The position numbers and the translations under genes are program-made. From the NCBI RefSeq assembly GCF_950097975.1, contig NZ_CATNHF010000001.1, positions 861,446 through 925,445 on the forward strand: a stretch of DNA of 64,000 nucleotides, given 5' to 3'. The DNA is from Microbacterium sp. T2.11-28 (GTDB taxonomy: Bacteria; Actinomycetota; Actinomycetes; Actinomycetales; Microbacteriaceae). This document shows positions 36,889 to 47,129 of this stretch, piece by piece. Each line of letters opens with the position of its first letter. The first letter of the stretch is position 1. Below the pieces are notes generated by a model. It saw nothing but the letters and a program-made list of their open reading frames with translations. It had not been told where the DNA came from and ran no database searches.

Positions 36889-37493
36889 CAGTCGGCCCGC
36901 GCGAGTCGTGCGGAGGCGTGGGCGGCCAGTCCGCCCCCGAGGGCGGCGATGTCCCACGCCCACAGGAGGTGGCCGTCGACCAGGCCGTACATGCGCGTGG
37001 CGGCGGCGTAGTCCTTCGCGCTGGCGGGACGGACGACGGCGTCGGTGGCGAGGTCGATGCGCGGTCCCTGCACCTGTCCGACGTAGAGCTCGCTCACCCC
37101 GTCGGAGTGGATGATCGCGACCTCGAGATCGAAGCCGCCGGAGGCGTTGCGCAGGCGCTCCACATCGTCGGCGGACCGTGCCGAGAGGCGCGCCTCGATC
37201 GCCGGGAGCAGGGCCGGGCCCGCGTCCATGTCGCCGGCCGGACGCGCCAGGCGCCAGAACCCCTGCTCGGCGACCAGCGGCGTGCGGGCGCCGTCGTCAC
37301 CCAGGAACCAGGCATTCGCCGCGTAGTTCACGTAGTCGCCGCCGTCGTGGCTGAAGCTCACGCGGTGCGCGAACTCGCCCGAGTAGTGCCGGTCGCCGCT
37401 GTCGTAGTCGATGACGCCGGTGCCCTCCCAGACCCCGAGCAGCCACGAGAGCGGAACGATGTCCGCCGGGAGGTCCGTGGGCAGATCGATCAC
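36888..37493 (-). CDS. FABP-like heme-binding beta-barrel protein (nitrobindin type)
   Basis: A 201-residue beta-barrel with the GxWxGxG signature LGVWEGTG at 19-26, as in nitrobindin / THAP4-type proteins that bind heme b and scavenge peroxynitrite. Actinobacterial versions are annotated as UPF0678/FABP. The distal part includes DLEVAIIHSDGVSELYVGQVQG. The gene lies 4 bp after a 37-residue membrane-protein gene and overlaps ygfZ by one base. Heme binding is a family property; the axial His was not confirmed here. Confidence 0.8.
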   Translation of the reverse strand: MIDLPTDLPADIVPLSWLLGVWEGTGVIDYDSGDRHYSGEFAHRVSFSHDGGDYVNYAANAWFLGDDGARTPLVAEQGFWRLARPAGDMDAGPALLPAIEARLSARSADDVERLRNASGGFDLEVAIIHSDGVSELYVGQVQGPRIDLATDAVVRPASAKDYAAATRMYGLVDGHLLWAWDIAALGGGLAAHASARLARAD

Positions 37494-37497
37494 GGGT

Positions 37498-37611
37498 TCA
37501 GCGCTGGCCGCGGTACAGGTTCTTGAGCACGACGGCCGAGACGAACACGATCGCGACCGACGCGAGGCCGAGCAGTCCGACGAAGAACAGTTCGAGTGCG
37601 ACGAGGTCCAT
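37498..37611 (-). CDS. 37-residue single-span membrane protein
   Basis: A small open reading frame with family-like features: ATG, an acidic first residue, a single hydrophobic span of about 25 residues (8-29, Leu/Phe/Val/Gly-rich) and a short positive C-terminal tail (KNLYRGQR). The predicted topology is N-terminus outside, C-terminus inside. It ends 4 bp before the nitrobindin-like gene in the same orientation. The GC skew of codon positions fits coding. I do not recognise the family; it could be a small accessory subunit or simply a conserved microprotein. Confidence 0.6.
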   Translation of the reverse strand: MDLVALELFFVGLLGLASVAIVFVSAVVLKNLYRGQR

Positions 37612-37621
37612 GGGCCCTACT

Positions 37622-37912
37622 CTACGCCGAGAAGAGGGTCGCCAGGCCCAGGCCGACGCCGATGAATCCCATCACCAGCAGCCCGCCGATCACGCTCAGG
37701 GCGACCCGCTGGATGAACCCCTGCGACCGACCCGACCACAGCTGCACGGCGAAGGCGACCGGGACGATGAGCCCCATCCCGACGCCCATCCACGCCGCAC
37801 GCCAGTCCTCGGGGGCGAGGATCCCGACGAGCACGGCCGCCACGGCGGCCAGCACCCAGACGACGATGACGCCGGTCATCGAGCGGCGAGGGGCGATCTC
37901 CGGAGCGGTCAC
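37622..37912 (-). CDS. Small multi-span membrane protein of unknown function
   Basis: A 96-residue protein with three hydrophobic segments (about 13-33, 43-60 and 72-95). GTG start at 37,912 chosen because codons before it are not membrane-like, but the GGAGG lies too close to it; an internal ATG 33 bp downstream is the alternative. It is 10 bp upstream of the 37-residue membrane gene and probably starts the same left-pointing transcript with the nitrobindin and ygfZ genes. No family recognised. Confidence 0.65.
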   Translation of the reverse strand: MTAPEIAPRRSMTGVIVVWVLAAVAAVLVGILAPEDWRAAWMGVGMGLIVPVAFAVQLWSGRSQGFIQRVALSVIGGLLVMGFIGVGLGLATLFSA

Positions 37913-38061
37913 CCCTCCATTGTGGCGCACGCGCGTCGTCCGCGTCCCGGGCCCCGGCGACCGGTGGAGGGCGGGCGCCTCTCGGGCAGCGCGCCGAGAG
38001 GCGTGTCGGGTGGTTCTAAGATGGGGGCACGGTTCCGGCATCCGGACCGGGAAGGACCCTC

Positions 38062-38772
38062 TTGGCTCAGCTTCTCGTCTTGAGCTCCGCACCTTCCTCC
38101 ACACCGGGAGGCGGAGCGGTCCTTCCCGCGCTCGAGCTCCTGAGCCACCGGGTGCGCCAGATCCCCGCCGAGCCCGCTCAGCTGGTCAACGCCCCGAGCG
38201 CCGACGTCATCTTCGTCGACGCGCGCGTGGACCTGGTGGGGGCGAAGTCGCTCTGCAAGATCCTCAACACCACCGGCCTCGACGCGCCGCTCGTGCTCGT
38301 GGTCACCGAGGGCGGCCTCACCGCCGTCTCCACCGACTGGGGCATCGACGACGTCATCTTGGTCGGCGCCGGTCCCGCCGAGGTCGACGCCCGCATCCGC
38401 CTCGCGATCGGCCGGATGACGAAGGACCCCGTCTCCACCCGCATCCAGACCTCGGGCGTCACGATCGACGAGTCGTCGTACTCCGCGAAGGTCCACGGCA
38501 AGCCGCTGGACCTCACGTACAAGGAGTTCCAGCTCCTCCACTTCTTCGCGACCCATCCGTCGCGCGTCTTCACCCGCGAGCAGCTGCTGAGCGAGGTGTG
38601 GGGCTACGACTACTTCGGCGGCACCCGCACCGTCGACGTGCACGTGAGGCGCCTGCGGGCCAAGCTCGGCGACATGGAGCAGCTCATCGGCACGGTCCGC
38701 AACGTCGGCTACCGCTTCAACGTCTACGAAGAGGACCAGATCGCCTCGCCCCGCGAGCGCTCGGAGGCCTGA
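38062..38772 (+). CDS. glnR: OmpR-family global nitrogen regulator GlnR
   Basis: A 236-residue regulator closely resembling actinobacterial Gln[14 protein letters not shown], a receiver-like domain with Asp53 but without the usual acidic pocket, the segment [21 protein letters not shown], and the winged helix with YKEFQLL and [25 protein letters not shown]. GlnR acts without a partner kinase and controls ammonium and nitrate assimilation genes. TTG start preceded by GGAAGGA. It sits just before ppk in a phosphate region, allowing nitrogen-phosphate cross-talk. Confidence 0.88.
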   Translation: MAQLLVLSSAPSSTPGGGAVLPALELLSHRVRQIPAEPAQLVNAPSADVIFVDARVDLVGAKSLCKILNTTGLDAPLVLVVTEGGLTAVSTDWGIDDVILVGAGPAEVDARIRLAIGRMTKDPVSTRIQTSGVTIDESSYSAKVHGKPLDLTYKEFQLLHFFATHPSRVFTREQLLSEVWGYDYFGGTRTVDVHVRRLRAKLGDMEQLIGTVRNVGYRFNVYEEDQIASPRERSEA

Positions 38773-38775
38773 TCG

Positions 38776-38797
38776 GTTAACGCGTCGGTCACGTCGC
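38776..38797 (+). promoter_or_regulatory. Weak PHO-box-like repeat before ppk
   Basis: Two 11-bp units, GTTAACGCGTC and GGTCACGTCGC, 18 bp before the ppk ATG and just after the glnR stop. Only the TnACG / GTnACG core is shared with the PHO unit, so this is the weakest of the three arrays in the window. Confidence 0.35.
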
Positions 38798-38814
38798 CCT
38801 GCAATGATGAGGGG

Positions 38815-40995
38815 ATGATCGACACCGCGGTGACCGACTCCGGCCTGGGCGACGCCGACGACGACGACTTCGACGCCGTCGAGCTCGCCGACTCCCAGCT
38901 GCCCGACCACCGGTACCTCGATCGCGAGCTCAGCTGGCTCGCCTTCAACCAGCGCGTGCTGGAGCTGGCCGAGGATCCCACCCTGCCGGTGCTCGAGCGG
39001 GCCAACTTCCTCGCGATCTTCGCGAGCAACCTCGACGAGTTCTTCATGGTGCGCGTCGCGGGGCTCAAGCGCCGCATCATGACCGGTCTCGCGATCCCCA
39101 CCAACGTCGGCCGTGCGCCGCAGGAGGTGCTGGGCGACATCTCCGCCGACGCGCACGCCCTGCAGCTGCGCCACGCCGCGGTCTGGCAGGACCTCGTCAA
39201 GCCCGCCCTCGCGGAGGGCGGCATCGAGGTGGTCACCTGGGACGACCTCTCCGAGTCCGACCGCGAGAACCTGTACGGGTACTTCCAGAACCAGGTGTTC
39301 CCGGTGCTCATGCCGCTCGCCGTGGATCCCGCCCACCCCTTCCCCTACATCTCCGGCCTGTCGCTGAATCTCGCGATCCGCATCCGCAACGCCCGCACGG
39401 GCCGGCAGGAGTTCGCCCGCCTCAAGGTGCCGCCGATGCTCCCCCGCTTCGTGGAGGTGCCCCGCCCGGACACCTCGCGCACCGACGCTCCCTCGCGGTA
39501 CCTGCCGCTCGAGGAGCTCATCTCCAACAACCTCGGCGACCTCTTCCCGGGCATGGAGGTGCTCGAGCACCACGCCTTCCGCCTCACGCGCAACGAAGAC
39601 GTCGTGATCGAGGAGGACGAGACCGAGAACCTCATCCAGGCCCTGGAGGCCGAGCTCCTGCGCCGACGGTTCGGGCCTCCCATCCGGCTGGAGGTCACCG
39701 AGTCGATGGACGACGTGACCCTCGACCTGCTGCTGAACGAGCTCGACATCACCGCGCAGGAGGTCTACCGCCTGCCGGGACCGCTCGACCTCCGCGGCCT
39801 GTTCGACCTCGGCCGCATCGACCGGCCGGAGCTGCGCTACCCGGCGCACGTGCCGACGACGGCCGCGGCGTTCCAGCCCGCGGAGCAGAACGGGCGCGCC
39901 GACCTGTTCGCCGCCATCCGCAAGGGCGACGTCCTCGTGCACCACCCGTACGAGTCGTTCAACACGAGCGTGGTGGCCTTCCTCGAGCAGGCCGCGCGCG
40001 ACCCGCACGTGCTGGCCATCAAGCAGACGCTGTACCGCACGTCGGGCGACAGCCCCATCGTCGAGGCGCTCATCGACGCCGCCGAGAACGGCAAGCAGGT
40101 GCTCGCCCTCGTCGAGGTGAAGGCCCGCTTCGACGAGGCGGCGAACATCGTCTGGGCGCGCAAGCTCGAGAAGGCGGGCGTGCACGTCGTCTACGGCCTC
40201 GTGGGGCTCAAGACCCACTGCAAGCTGCTCCACGTCATCCGCGAGGAAGACGGCATGCTCCGCAGCTACAGCCACATCGGCACGGGCAACTACAACCCGA
40301 AGACCAGCCGGCTCTACGAGGACTTCGGCCTGTTCACCTCCGACGAGCAGGTGGGCCGGGACCTCACCCGTCTGTTCAACGAGCTGTCCGGCTACGCGAT
40401 CGAGAAGAAGTTCAAGCGGCTCCTCGTCGCCCCCCTGCACCTGCGCAAGGGCCTGCTGCGCCACATCGACAAGGAACGGCGCCACGCGCAGGACGGCAAG
40501 CCCGCGCACATCCGCATCAAGGTCAACTCGATGGTCGACGAGCAGATCATCGACGCGCTGTACCGCGCCAGCCAGGCGGGCGTGCGCGTCGACGTCTGGG
40601 TGCGGGGCATCTGCTCCCTGCGCACCGACCTGGAGGGCGTGAGCGACAACATCACCGTGCGCTCGATCCTCGGGCGCTACCTCGAGCACTCGCGCATCTT
40701 CGCGTTCGCGAACGACGGCGACCCGCAGGTGTACATCGGCAGCGCCGACATGATGCACCGCAACCTCGACCGCCGCGTGGAGGCGCTCGTGCGCGTCGTC
40801 GCACCGGCGCACGTCAAGGAGCTCGTCGACCTGTTCGACCTCGCCATGTCCGAGGGGACGAGCTCCTGGCACCTCGGCGCCGAGGGGGTCTGGACGCGCC
40901 ACAGCACCGACGCCGACGGCGCGCCGCTCATCGACCTGCAGGAGAGGACGATGACGCAGATCCAACGGCGCCGTCGCGCGAGGGCGGTGCGATGA
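38815..40995 (+). CDS. ppk: Polyphosphate kinase PPK1
   Basis: A 726-residue enzyme that makes polyphosphate from ATP, reversibly. N-terminal helical domain with [16 protein letters not shown], a head domain, then two phospholipase-D-like catalytic domains. The autophosphorylated His is in LKTHCKLLH; the second catalytic His is in [14 protein letters not shown]. Length is normal. It is followed by an ATGA-coupled NUDIX-SixA gene, as in many actinobacteria. Expression is expected to rise under phosphate control, given the flanking Pho genes and the weak PHO-like repeat. Confidence 0.95.
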   Translation: MIDTAVTDSGLGDADDDDFDAVELADSQLPDHRYLDRELSWLAFNQRVLELAEDPTLPVLERANFLAIFASNLDEFFMVRVAGLKRRIMTGLAIPTNVGRAPQEVLGDISADAHALQLRHAAVWQDLVKPALAEGGIEVVTWDDLSESDRENLYGYFQNQVFPVLMPLAVDPAHPFPYISGLSLNLAIRIRNARTGRQEFARLKVPPMLPRFVEVPRPDTSRTDAPSRYLPLEELISNNLGDLFPGMEVLEHHAFRLTRNEDVVIEEDETENLIQALEAELLRRRFGPPIRLEVTESMDDVTLDLLLNELDITAQEVYRLPGPLDLRGLFDLGRIDRPELRYPAHVPTTAAAFQPAEQNGRADLFAAIRKGDVLVHHPYESFNTSVVAFLEQAARDPHVLAIKQTLYRTSGDSPIVEALIDAAENGKQVLALVEVKARFDEAANIVWARKLEKAGVHVVYGLVGLKTHCKLLHVIREEDGMLRSYSHIGTGNYNPKTSRLYEDFGLFTSDEQVGRDLTRLFNELSGYAIEKKFKRLLVAPLHLRKGLLRHIDKERRHAQDGKPAHIRIKVNSMVDEQIIDALYRASQAGVRVDVWVRGICSLRTDLEGVSDNITVRSILGRYLEHSRIFAFANDGDPQVYIGSADMMHRNLDRRVEALVRVVAPAHVKELVDLFDLAMSEGTSSWHLGAEGVWTRHSTDADGAPLIDLQERTMTQIQRRRRARAVR

Positions 40996-41930
40996 CCGAC
41001 ACCGCGGTGTACGCCGCGGGCGGGGTCGTCTGGCGCGTGGTCGACGGCAAGCTCAAGGTGCTCGTGATCCACCGCACGGCGTACGCCGACGTCACCCTGC
41101 CCAAGGGCAAGGTCGACCCGGGCGAGACCCTCGCCGAGACGGCCGCGCGCGAGATCTTCGAGGAGACCGGCATCCGCGTGCGCCTGGGCATCCCCGTCGG
41201 CGTCTCCCGCTACCGGATGCCGAGCAAGCGTCAGAAGATCGTCCACTACTGGGCGGCCGAGGCCACCGACGACGCCATCCGCGCGTCGAGGTTCGTGCCG
41301 AACAAGGAGATCGCCGCGATCGAGTGGATGAGTCCCAAGCGGGCTCTGAAGCACCTCAGCTATCCGGTCGACATCGAGATCCTCGAGAACTTCCTCACCT
41401 TCGTCGGCGACGGCATCCTCTCGACCTTCCCGATCATCGTCCTGCGCCACGCCAAGGCCACCCCCCGCGAGGAGTGGACCGGCGCCGACGCGGCGCGCCC
41501 GCTGACCGCCCGGGGCGCGAAGCAGGCCAACGCGCTCGTGGGGCCGCTGCGCACCTTCGGGGCCCGCAAGATCGTCACGAGCGACGCGGTCCGCTGCGTG
41601 ACCACCGTCACCCCGCTCGCCGCCGCGCTCAGCAAGGAGATGGAGCGCACGCCGCTCATCGGCCAGGACGCCTGGGAGGACGGGACCTCCGACGTGCGCG
41701 CCGTCGTCGGCAAGCGCGTGCGCGCGCGCAAGCCCGCCGTGCTGTGCAGCCACGGCCCCGTGCTGCCGGACATCATGAGCGAGCTCGCCCTCGCGACCGG
41801 CACGCTGCGCGGGTCGTACCTCGGCAGCGCATCGGCGCTGGAGGTGGCGGCATTCTCGGTCGTGCACCTGTCGGCGACCAATCCCGGCTCGGGCATCGTC
41901 GCGATCGAGACGCACGAGCCCAAGGTCTGA
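40992..41930 (+). CDS. mutT1: NUDIX hydrolase fused to a histidine-phosphatase (MutT1-like)
   Basis: A 312-residue two-domain protein. The N-terminal NUDIX box (39-61) has the GX5EX7REUXEEXGU pattern (REIFEETG). The C-terminal SixA/phosphoglycerate-mutase-like domain has LRHAK with His153, a second His in CSHGPV and arginine in SDAVRC. Mycobacterial MutT1 of this architecture acts on 8-oxo-GTP and dinucleoside polyphosphates. ATGA overlap with ppk implies coupled expression, linking polyphosphate with nucleotide clean-up. Confidence 0.88.
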   Translation: MTDTAVYAAGGVVWRVVDGKLKVLVIHRTAYADVTLPKGKVDPGETLAETAAREIFEETGIRVRLGIPVGVSRYRMPSKRQKIVHYWAAEATDDAIRASRFVPNKEIAAIEWMSPKRALKHLSYPVDIEILENFLTFVGDGILSTFPIIVLRHAKATPREEWTGADAARPLTARGAKQANALVGPLRTFGARKIVTSDAVRCVTTVTPLAAALSKEMERTPLIGQDAWEDGTSDVRAVVGKRVRARKPAVLCSHGPVLPDIMSELALATGTLRGSYLGSASALEVAAFSVVHLSATNPGSGIVAIETHEPKV

Positions 41931-41938
41931 CCGGCGCT

Positions 41939-41955
41939 CCCGGGCTGCGCCCGGG
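41939..41955. terminator. Short GC hairpin after the NUDIX gene
   Basis: CCCGGGC and GCCCGGG with a 3-nt loop, 9 bp after the stop of the NUDIX-SixA gene and upstream of the pstS PHO box. No T-run is present. It may end the ppk transcript and isolate the pstS promoter. Confidence 0.4.
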
Positions 41956-41995
41956 CACCGGGGGATCCCGCGGTTCTCCGCGCCGCACCGGCACT

Positions 41996-42017
41996 GTTCA
42001 CCTTCCGTTTACCGACA
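41996..42017 (+). promoter_or_regulatory. PHO-box-like direct repeat before pstS
   Basis: Two adjacent 11-bp units: GTTCACCTTCC and GTTTACCGACA, the best match to the GTTCACC unit in the window, 86 bp before pstS. An AT-rich stretch (42,030-42,048) downstream can hold the promoter. Expected to be bound by phosphorylated RegX3/PhoP. Confidence 0.65.
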
Positions 42018-42102
42018 CAGCGCACTCTCTTAAGAGTCGATGTCTACCGTCACGGTCGTGCCCTGCACCAGGGCCGCACCCTGACACCCGAAGGATCTCA
42101 CA

Positions 42103-43215
42103 GTGAAGCTCAACCGCATCGCCCAGCTGGGCGCTGTCGCCGCCATCGCGGCTCTCGCACTCACCGGCTGCGCCGCCAACGAGGGGACTCCCGGCACCGG
42201 TTCGACCTCCGACCCCGCCGGAGAAGCGCCCACGCTGTCCGGTGAGCTCGCCGGCGCCGGCTCGTCCGCGCAGGATGTCGCCGTCCAGGCCTGGGCCGCC
42301 GGCTTCCAGACCACCAACGAGCGCGCCACCGTCACCTACGACCCGTCCGGTTCGGGTGCGGGTCGCGAGTCGTTCCAGGCCGGCGCCGTCGGCTTCGCCG
42401 GCTCGGACCGTGCCTTCACCACGGAGGAGATCGCCGCCGGACCGTTCAGCGCGTGCGCTCCCGACACCGACATCATCCAGATCCCGTCGTACATCTCGCC
42501 GATCGCCGTCATCTTCACGCTCGACGGCATCGACACGCTGAACATGGACGCCGCCACCGTCGCGGGCATCTTCGCCGGCACGATCACCAACTGGAACGAC
42601 CCGGCCATCGCCGCGACCAACGAGGGCGTCGAGCTGCCCGACCTGGCCATCACGCCGGTCCACCGCGCCGACGACTCGGGCACGACCGAGAACTTCACCG
42701 ACTACCTCTACCAGGCCGCTCCGGACGTCTGGACCTGGGAGCCCGACGGCGTGTGGCCGCTCGACAGCGGCGAGGCCGCGCCCCAGACCTCGGGCGTCGT
42801 GGCCGCGGTGCAGGGCGGCAACGGTGCGATCGGCTACGCGGACGCCTCGCGTGCCGCCGACTTCGGCACGGTCGCGGTGCAGATCGGCGACGAGTTCGTC
42901 CCGTTCTCGCCGGAGGCCGCCGCCGCCGTCGTCGACGCGTCGCCGCTCGAGGAGGGCCGGACCGAGGGCGACCTCGCCATCGCGCTGGACCGCACGCCGG
43001 ACTCCGCCGCCTACCCGATCGTGCTCGTCAGCTACATGATCGCCTGCGAGCAGTACACCGACGCCTCGGCCGCGCCGCTGGTGAAGGGCTTCCTCGAGTA
43101 CGTCATCAGCCCCGAGGGCCAGGACGCCGCGGCCTCCGCCGCCGGCAGCGCCCCCATCAGCGACGCGCAGCGCACCGCGATGCAGTCCGCGCTGGACCTG
43201 ATCGTCACCGAGTGA
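42103..43215 (+). CDS. pstS: Phosphate-binding lipoprotein PstS
   Basis: A 370-residue extracytoplasmic phosphate receptor. Signal peptide with lipobox LTGC (Cys23). The phosphate-binding segments are LAGAGSSAQD, DPSGSGAGRESF with SDRAF, and HRADDSGTTENF. GTG start with AAGGA 8 bp upstream. First gene of pstSCAB. A perfect hairpin separates it from pstC, which would allow much more PstS than permease. Regulation by the 11-bp repeats upstream is likely. Confidence 0.95.
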   Translation: MKLNRIAQLGAVAAIAALALTGCAANEGTPGTGSTSDPAGEAPTLSGELAGAGSSAQDVAVQAWAAGFQTTNERATVTYDPSGSGAGRESFQAGAVGFAGSDRAFTTEEIAAGPFSACAPDTDIIQIPSYISPIAVIFTLDGIDTLNMDAATVAGIFAGTITNWNDPAIAATNEGVELPDLAITPVHRADDSGTTENFTDYLYQAAPDVWTWEPDGVWPLDSGEAAPQTSGVVAAVQGGNGAIGYADASRAADFGTVAVQIGDEFVPFSPEAAAAVVDASPLEEGRTEGDLAIALDRTPDSAAYPIVLVSYMIACEQYTDASAAPLVKGFLEYVISPEGQDAAASAAGSAPISDAQRTAMQSALDLIVTE

Positions 43216-43222
43216 CCCTGAA

Positions 43223-43259
43223 CGTGCACGGCCCGGCGCACTCCGCCGGGCCGTGCACG
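43223..43259 (+). terminator. Perfect hairpin between pstS and pstC (attenuator)
   Basis: A 16-bp perfect stem (43,223-43,238 with 43,244-43,259) and a 5-nt loop, just after the pstS stop and 30 bp before pstC. No T-run, so it may act as partial terminator or 3' stabiliser. Such elements raise receptor level above that of the membrane subunits. Confidence 0.7.
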
Positions 43260-43288
43260 CGTCATCAATACCGAGGAGACTGGAGATC

Positions 43289-44236
43289 ATGACGACCACC
43301 ACGAGCCGGGCGTCGGCCGCACCGGCCAAGCAGCGCCCGGGCGACCGCTGGTTCTCGGGCACGGCGCTGGCGGCCGGGACGATGATCCTCGTCACGCTCG
43401 CCGCCGTCGCGATCTTCCTGATCGTCCAGTCCATCCCCGGCCTGACGGCCACATCCGCCACGGCGTCGATCCTCACGTCCGACTTCTGGGACTACGTGTG
43501 GCCGCTCGCCTTCGGCACGATCTGGGCGTCGATCCTCGCCCTCGTCATGGCGGTCCCCCTGTCGGTGGCGGTCGCCCTCTTCATCTCGCACTACGCGCCC
43601 CGCCGCCTGGCACAGGGGCTCGGCTACATCGTCGATCTCCTGGCCGCTGTCCCCTCGGTCGTGTTCGGCCTCTGGGGCATCCTCGTCCTCGCTCCGGCGG
43701 TGCAGCCGGTGTACGCGTGGCTCAACGTCAACGCCGGGTGGTTCCCCCTGTTCGCGGGCACCGTCTCCGGCACCGGCCGCACGATCTTCACCGCCGCGAT
43801 CGTCCTGGCCGTCATGGTCGTGCCGATCATCACCGCGATCTGTCGAGAGATCTTCCTCCAGACCCCGGTGCTCCACGAAGAGGCCGCCCTCGCCCTCGGC
43901 GCCACCCGCTGGGAGATGGTGAGGATGGCCGTGTTCCCGTTCGGGCGCTCGGGCATCGTCTCGGCGTCGATGCTCGGCCTCGGACGCGCGCTCGGGGAGA
44001 CCATGGCCGTGGCCATGGTGCTCTCGGTCGCGAACATCGTCACGTTCCGTCTCTTCACCGCGGAGAACCCCGGGACGATCCCGGCGAACATCGCGCTCAC
44101 CTTCCCTGAGGCGTACGGCACCAACATCAACGTGCTCATCGCCACCGGCCTGATCCTCTTCGTCGTGACGTTCGCCGTCAACGCGGTGGCCCGCTGGATC
44201 GTCAGCCGCCGCAAGGAATTCTCGGGAGCCAACTGA
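43289..44236 (+). CDS. pstC: Phosphate ABC transporter permease PstC
   Basis: A 315-residue inner-membrane subunit of the high-affinity phosphate importer with six helices and the MetI-like EAA loop ([16 protein letters not shown]). Start at the ATG at 43,289, with GAGGAGA upstream; a further upstream start would lie in the hairpin region. It overlaps pstA by one base (TGATG). Pairs with PstA to form the channel. Confidence 0.93.
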   Translation: MTTTTSRASAAPAKQRPGDRWFSGTALAAGTMILVTLAAVAIFLIVQSIPGLTATSATASILTSDFWDYVWPLAFGTIWASILALVMAVPLSVAVALFISHYAPRRLAQGLGYIVDLLAAVPSVVFGLWGILVLAPAVQPVYAWLNVNAGWFPLFAGTVSGTGRTIFTAAIVLAVMVVPIITAICREIFLQTPVLHEEAALALGATRWEMVRMAVFPFGRSGIVSASMLGLGRALGETMAVAMVLSVANIVTFRLFTAENPGTIPANIALTFPEAYGTNINVLIATGLILFVVTFAVNAVARWIVSRRKEFSGAN

Positions 44237-45345
44237 TGTCCGCCGTCTCCGCTCCGCCCCAGGGACCGACGATCGTCTCCGCCTCGCGGCCCACCCGCTC
44301 GCTCACGAGCGGGCACCTCCCCCGCTGGACCCCGTGGGCGCTCCTCGCCGGCACGGCGGGCCTGAGCGCGCTGCTGTTCGGCGTGCTGTCGCTCGCCTCC
44401 GACGGCGAGTTCGCCGTCGCCGGATGGGCCGTCGTCACGGGAGTCGTCTACCTCGTTCTGATCACGGTCGTCTCGAGCCTCGTCGAGGGCCGTCGGCGCG
44501 GTGTCGACCGGCTGGTGACCGGCGTCGTCACCGTCGCGTTCCTGATCGCGATGATCCCGCTCGTGTCGGTCGCCTGGACCGTCGTCGTCAACGGCGTGGC
44601 GGGCGTCTCGGCGGACTTCTACTCCATGTCGATGCGCAACGTCGTCGGCGAGGGCGGCGGCGCCCTGCACGCGATCGTCGGGACGCTGCTCATCACGCTC
44701 GCCGCGGCGGTCATCTCGATCCCGATCGGCCTGTTCACCGCGATCTACCTGATCGAGTACGGCGAGGGGAAGCGCCTGGCGCGCGGCATCACCTTCCTCG
44801 TCGACGTGATGACGGGCATCCCCTCGATCGTCGCGGGCCTGTTCGCGTACGCGGTCTTCGCGCTCTTCTTCGGCCCGGGCATCCGGCTGGGCATCATGGG
44901 CTCGGTCGCCCTCGCCGTGCTGATGATCCCTGTCGTCGTGCGCTCCAGCGAGGAGATGCTGCGGCTCGTGCCCAACGAGCTGCGCGAGGCCTCCTATGCG
45001 CTCGGCGTGCCCAAATGGCTCACCATCGTCAAGGTCGTGCTGCCGACCTCGATCGCCGGGATCACGACGGGCATCATGCTCTCGATCTCCCGCGTGATCG
45101 GCGAGACGGCACCGCTGCTGCTGACGGCCGGCGTCACCGCCTCGATGAACTACAACCTGTTCGAGGGCCGCATGATGAGCCTTCCGGTCTTCGCCTACGC
45201 GCAGTTCATGAACCAGGGCATCCCCGCGCAGGCGTACGTCGACCGCGCCTGGGCCGCCGCCCTCACCCTCATCCTGATCGTCATGGTGCTGAACCTCCTC
45301 GCGCGACTGATCGCGCGGGTTTTCGCCCCCAAGTTCGGCCGCTGA
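44236..45345 (+). CDS. pstA: Phosphate ABC transporter permease PstA
   Basis: A 369-residue permease, longer than the usual about 300. The extra N-terminal part (1-90) contains two additional hydrophobic segments typical of actinobacterial PstA. The core has the EAA loop [16 protein letters not shown] and the [15 protein letters not shown] segment. It directly follows pstC and is 32 bp before pstB. Confidence 0.93.
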   Translation: MSAVSAPPQGPTIVSASRPTRSLTSGHLPRWTPWALLAGTAGLSALLFGVLSLASDGEFAVAGWAVVTGVVYLVLITVVSSLVEGRRRGVDRLVTGVVTVAFLIAMIPLVSVAWTVVVNGVAGVSADFYSMSMRNVVGEGGGALHAIVGTLLITLAAAVISIPIGLFTAIYLIEYGEGKRLARGITFLVDVMTGIPSIVAGLFAYAVFALFFGPGIRLGIMGSVALAVLMIPVVVRSSEEMLRLVPNELREASYALGVPKWLTIVKVVLPTSIAGITTGIMLSISRVIGETAPLLLTAGVTASMNYNLFEGRMMSLPVFAYAQFMNQGIPAQAYVDRAWAAALTLILIVMVLNLLARLIARVFAPKFGR

Positions 45346-45377
45346 CCGGCATCCGCTCCTTCCAGAAAGAACCCGAC

Positions 45378-46157
<780 letters not shown>

Positions 46158-46174
46158 TCCCCTTTCCGCGGACC

Positions 46175-46227
46175 ATGTCCCACTTTCGGCTGCTTTCGCC
46201 TCGGCGAAGCGACCGGAAGTGGGACAT
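46175..46227. terminator. Long hairpin between converging pstB and pabC
   Basis: ATGTCCCACTTTCGG (46,175-46,189) pairs with CCGGAAGTGGGACAT (46,213-46,227) with one G-T step; an inner stem GCTTTCGCC / GGCGAAGC continues it to a 2-nt loop. Probably ends both transcripts; it also looks like a repeat-family palindrome. Confidence 0.65.
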
Positions 46228-46244
46228 CGTCGTTCCGGCGGGGC

Positions 46245-47129
46245 TCAGTCGCGCGGGCTCAGCAGGTAGGCGTTGAGGGAGGCGGTGAGCTCGGCATCGT
46301 GCGGGAGCGCCGCGCCGTCGACGGCGACGACGGGAGCGGCCAGGCGGACGCTCGACACGAGCCACGCCGCATCGGCCGACGCCAGGTCCGCGGCCGGGAC
46401 CGTCTCGTAGGCGGTGGCGAACCCGCGGGCCTCCAGGTGCTCGAACAGGCTCAGCTGGGTCGTGCCGTGCAGGATGCCGCCGTTGGGGGCGGGCGTGACG
46501 AATGTGTCGCCCCGGCGGAGGATGAGCGAGGCCGTCGGCGCCTCCAGCACGAAGCCGTCGGACGAGACGAACACCGCATCGTCGGCGCCGCGGCGCTTGG
46601 CCTCGCGGATGGCGGCCATGTTCACCGCGTACGACAGCGTCTTGGCCCCCAGCAGCAGCCACGGCGCACGGGCGGGCACATCGATGTCGTAGCCCCGGTC
46701 GAGCGTCACGACGCGGATGCCGTCGGTGCGGGCCGCGGTGAAGTCCGCCGCCGAGGCGACCGTCACCCACGCGGTCGGTGCCGGACCGTGCTCCACGCCG
46801 CGGCTGAGGATCAGCTTGATGACCGCCTCGCCCGAGCCGGCGTGCGCGGCGGCTCGGGCCACAGCCTCTCGCCACTGCCCGACGTGGGGCGCCGGAAGGT
46901 CGCACAGCCGGGCGGAGTGTGCGAGACGGTCGAGGTGGGCCTCGACCTCCTGCGCGTGCCCGTCGACGACACCGATCGACTCGAAGATGCCGTCGCCGCG
47001 CTGCGTGCTGAGCTCGCCCACGGTCAGCGCCGGCGCCGATGGGTCGATCTCCGCGAACGTCGGCGAGAAGTCGGTGTCGGCGGCATCCGCGTCGACAGGG
47101 GTGATCATGAGGGCGTATCGCCAGGCCAT
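46245..47129 (-). CDS. pabC: Aminodeoxychorismate lyase (PabC), fold type IV PLP enzyme
   Basis: A 294-residue PLP enzyme. PLP-lysine Lys163 in LLGAKTLSYAVNM, and the phosphate-binding C-terminal loops APNGGILHGTTQ and SSVRLAAPV. The family also includes branched-chain and D-amino acid aminotransferases; the short length and lack of the branched-chain signatures favour aminodeoxychorismate lyase, which yields p-aminobenzoate for folate. It stands alone between two hairpin/repeat regions. Confidence 0.8.
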   Translation of the reverse strand: MAWRYALMITPVDADAADTDFSPTFAEIDPSAPALTVGELSTQRGDGIFESIGVVDGHAQEVEAHLDRLAHSARLCDLPAPHVGQWREAVARAAAHAGSGEAVIKLILSRGVEHGPAPTAWVTVASAADFTAARTDGIRVVTLDRGYDIDVPARAPWLLLGAKTLSYAVNMAAIREAKRRGADDAVFVSSDGFVLEAPTASLILRRGDTFVTPAPNGGILHGTTQLSLFEHLEARGFATAYETVPAADLASADAAWLVSSVRLAAPVVAVDGAALPHDAELTASLNAYLLSPRD

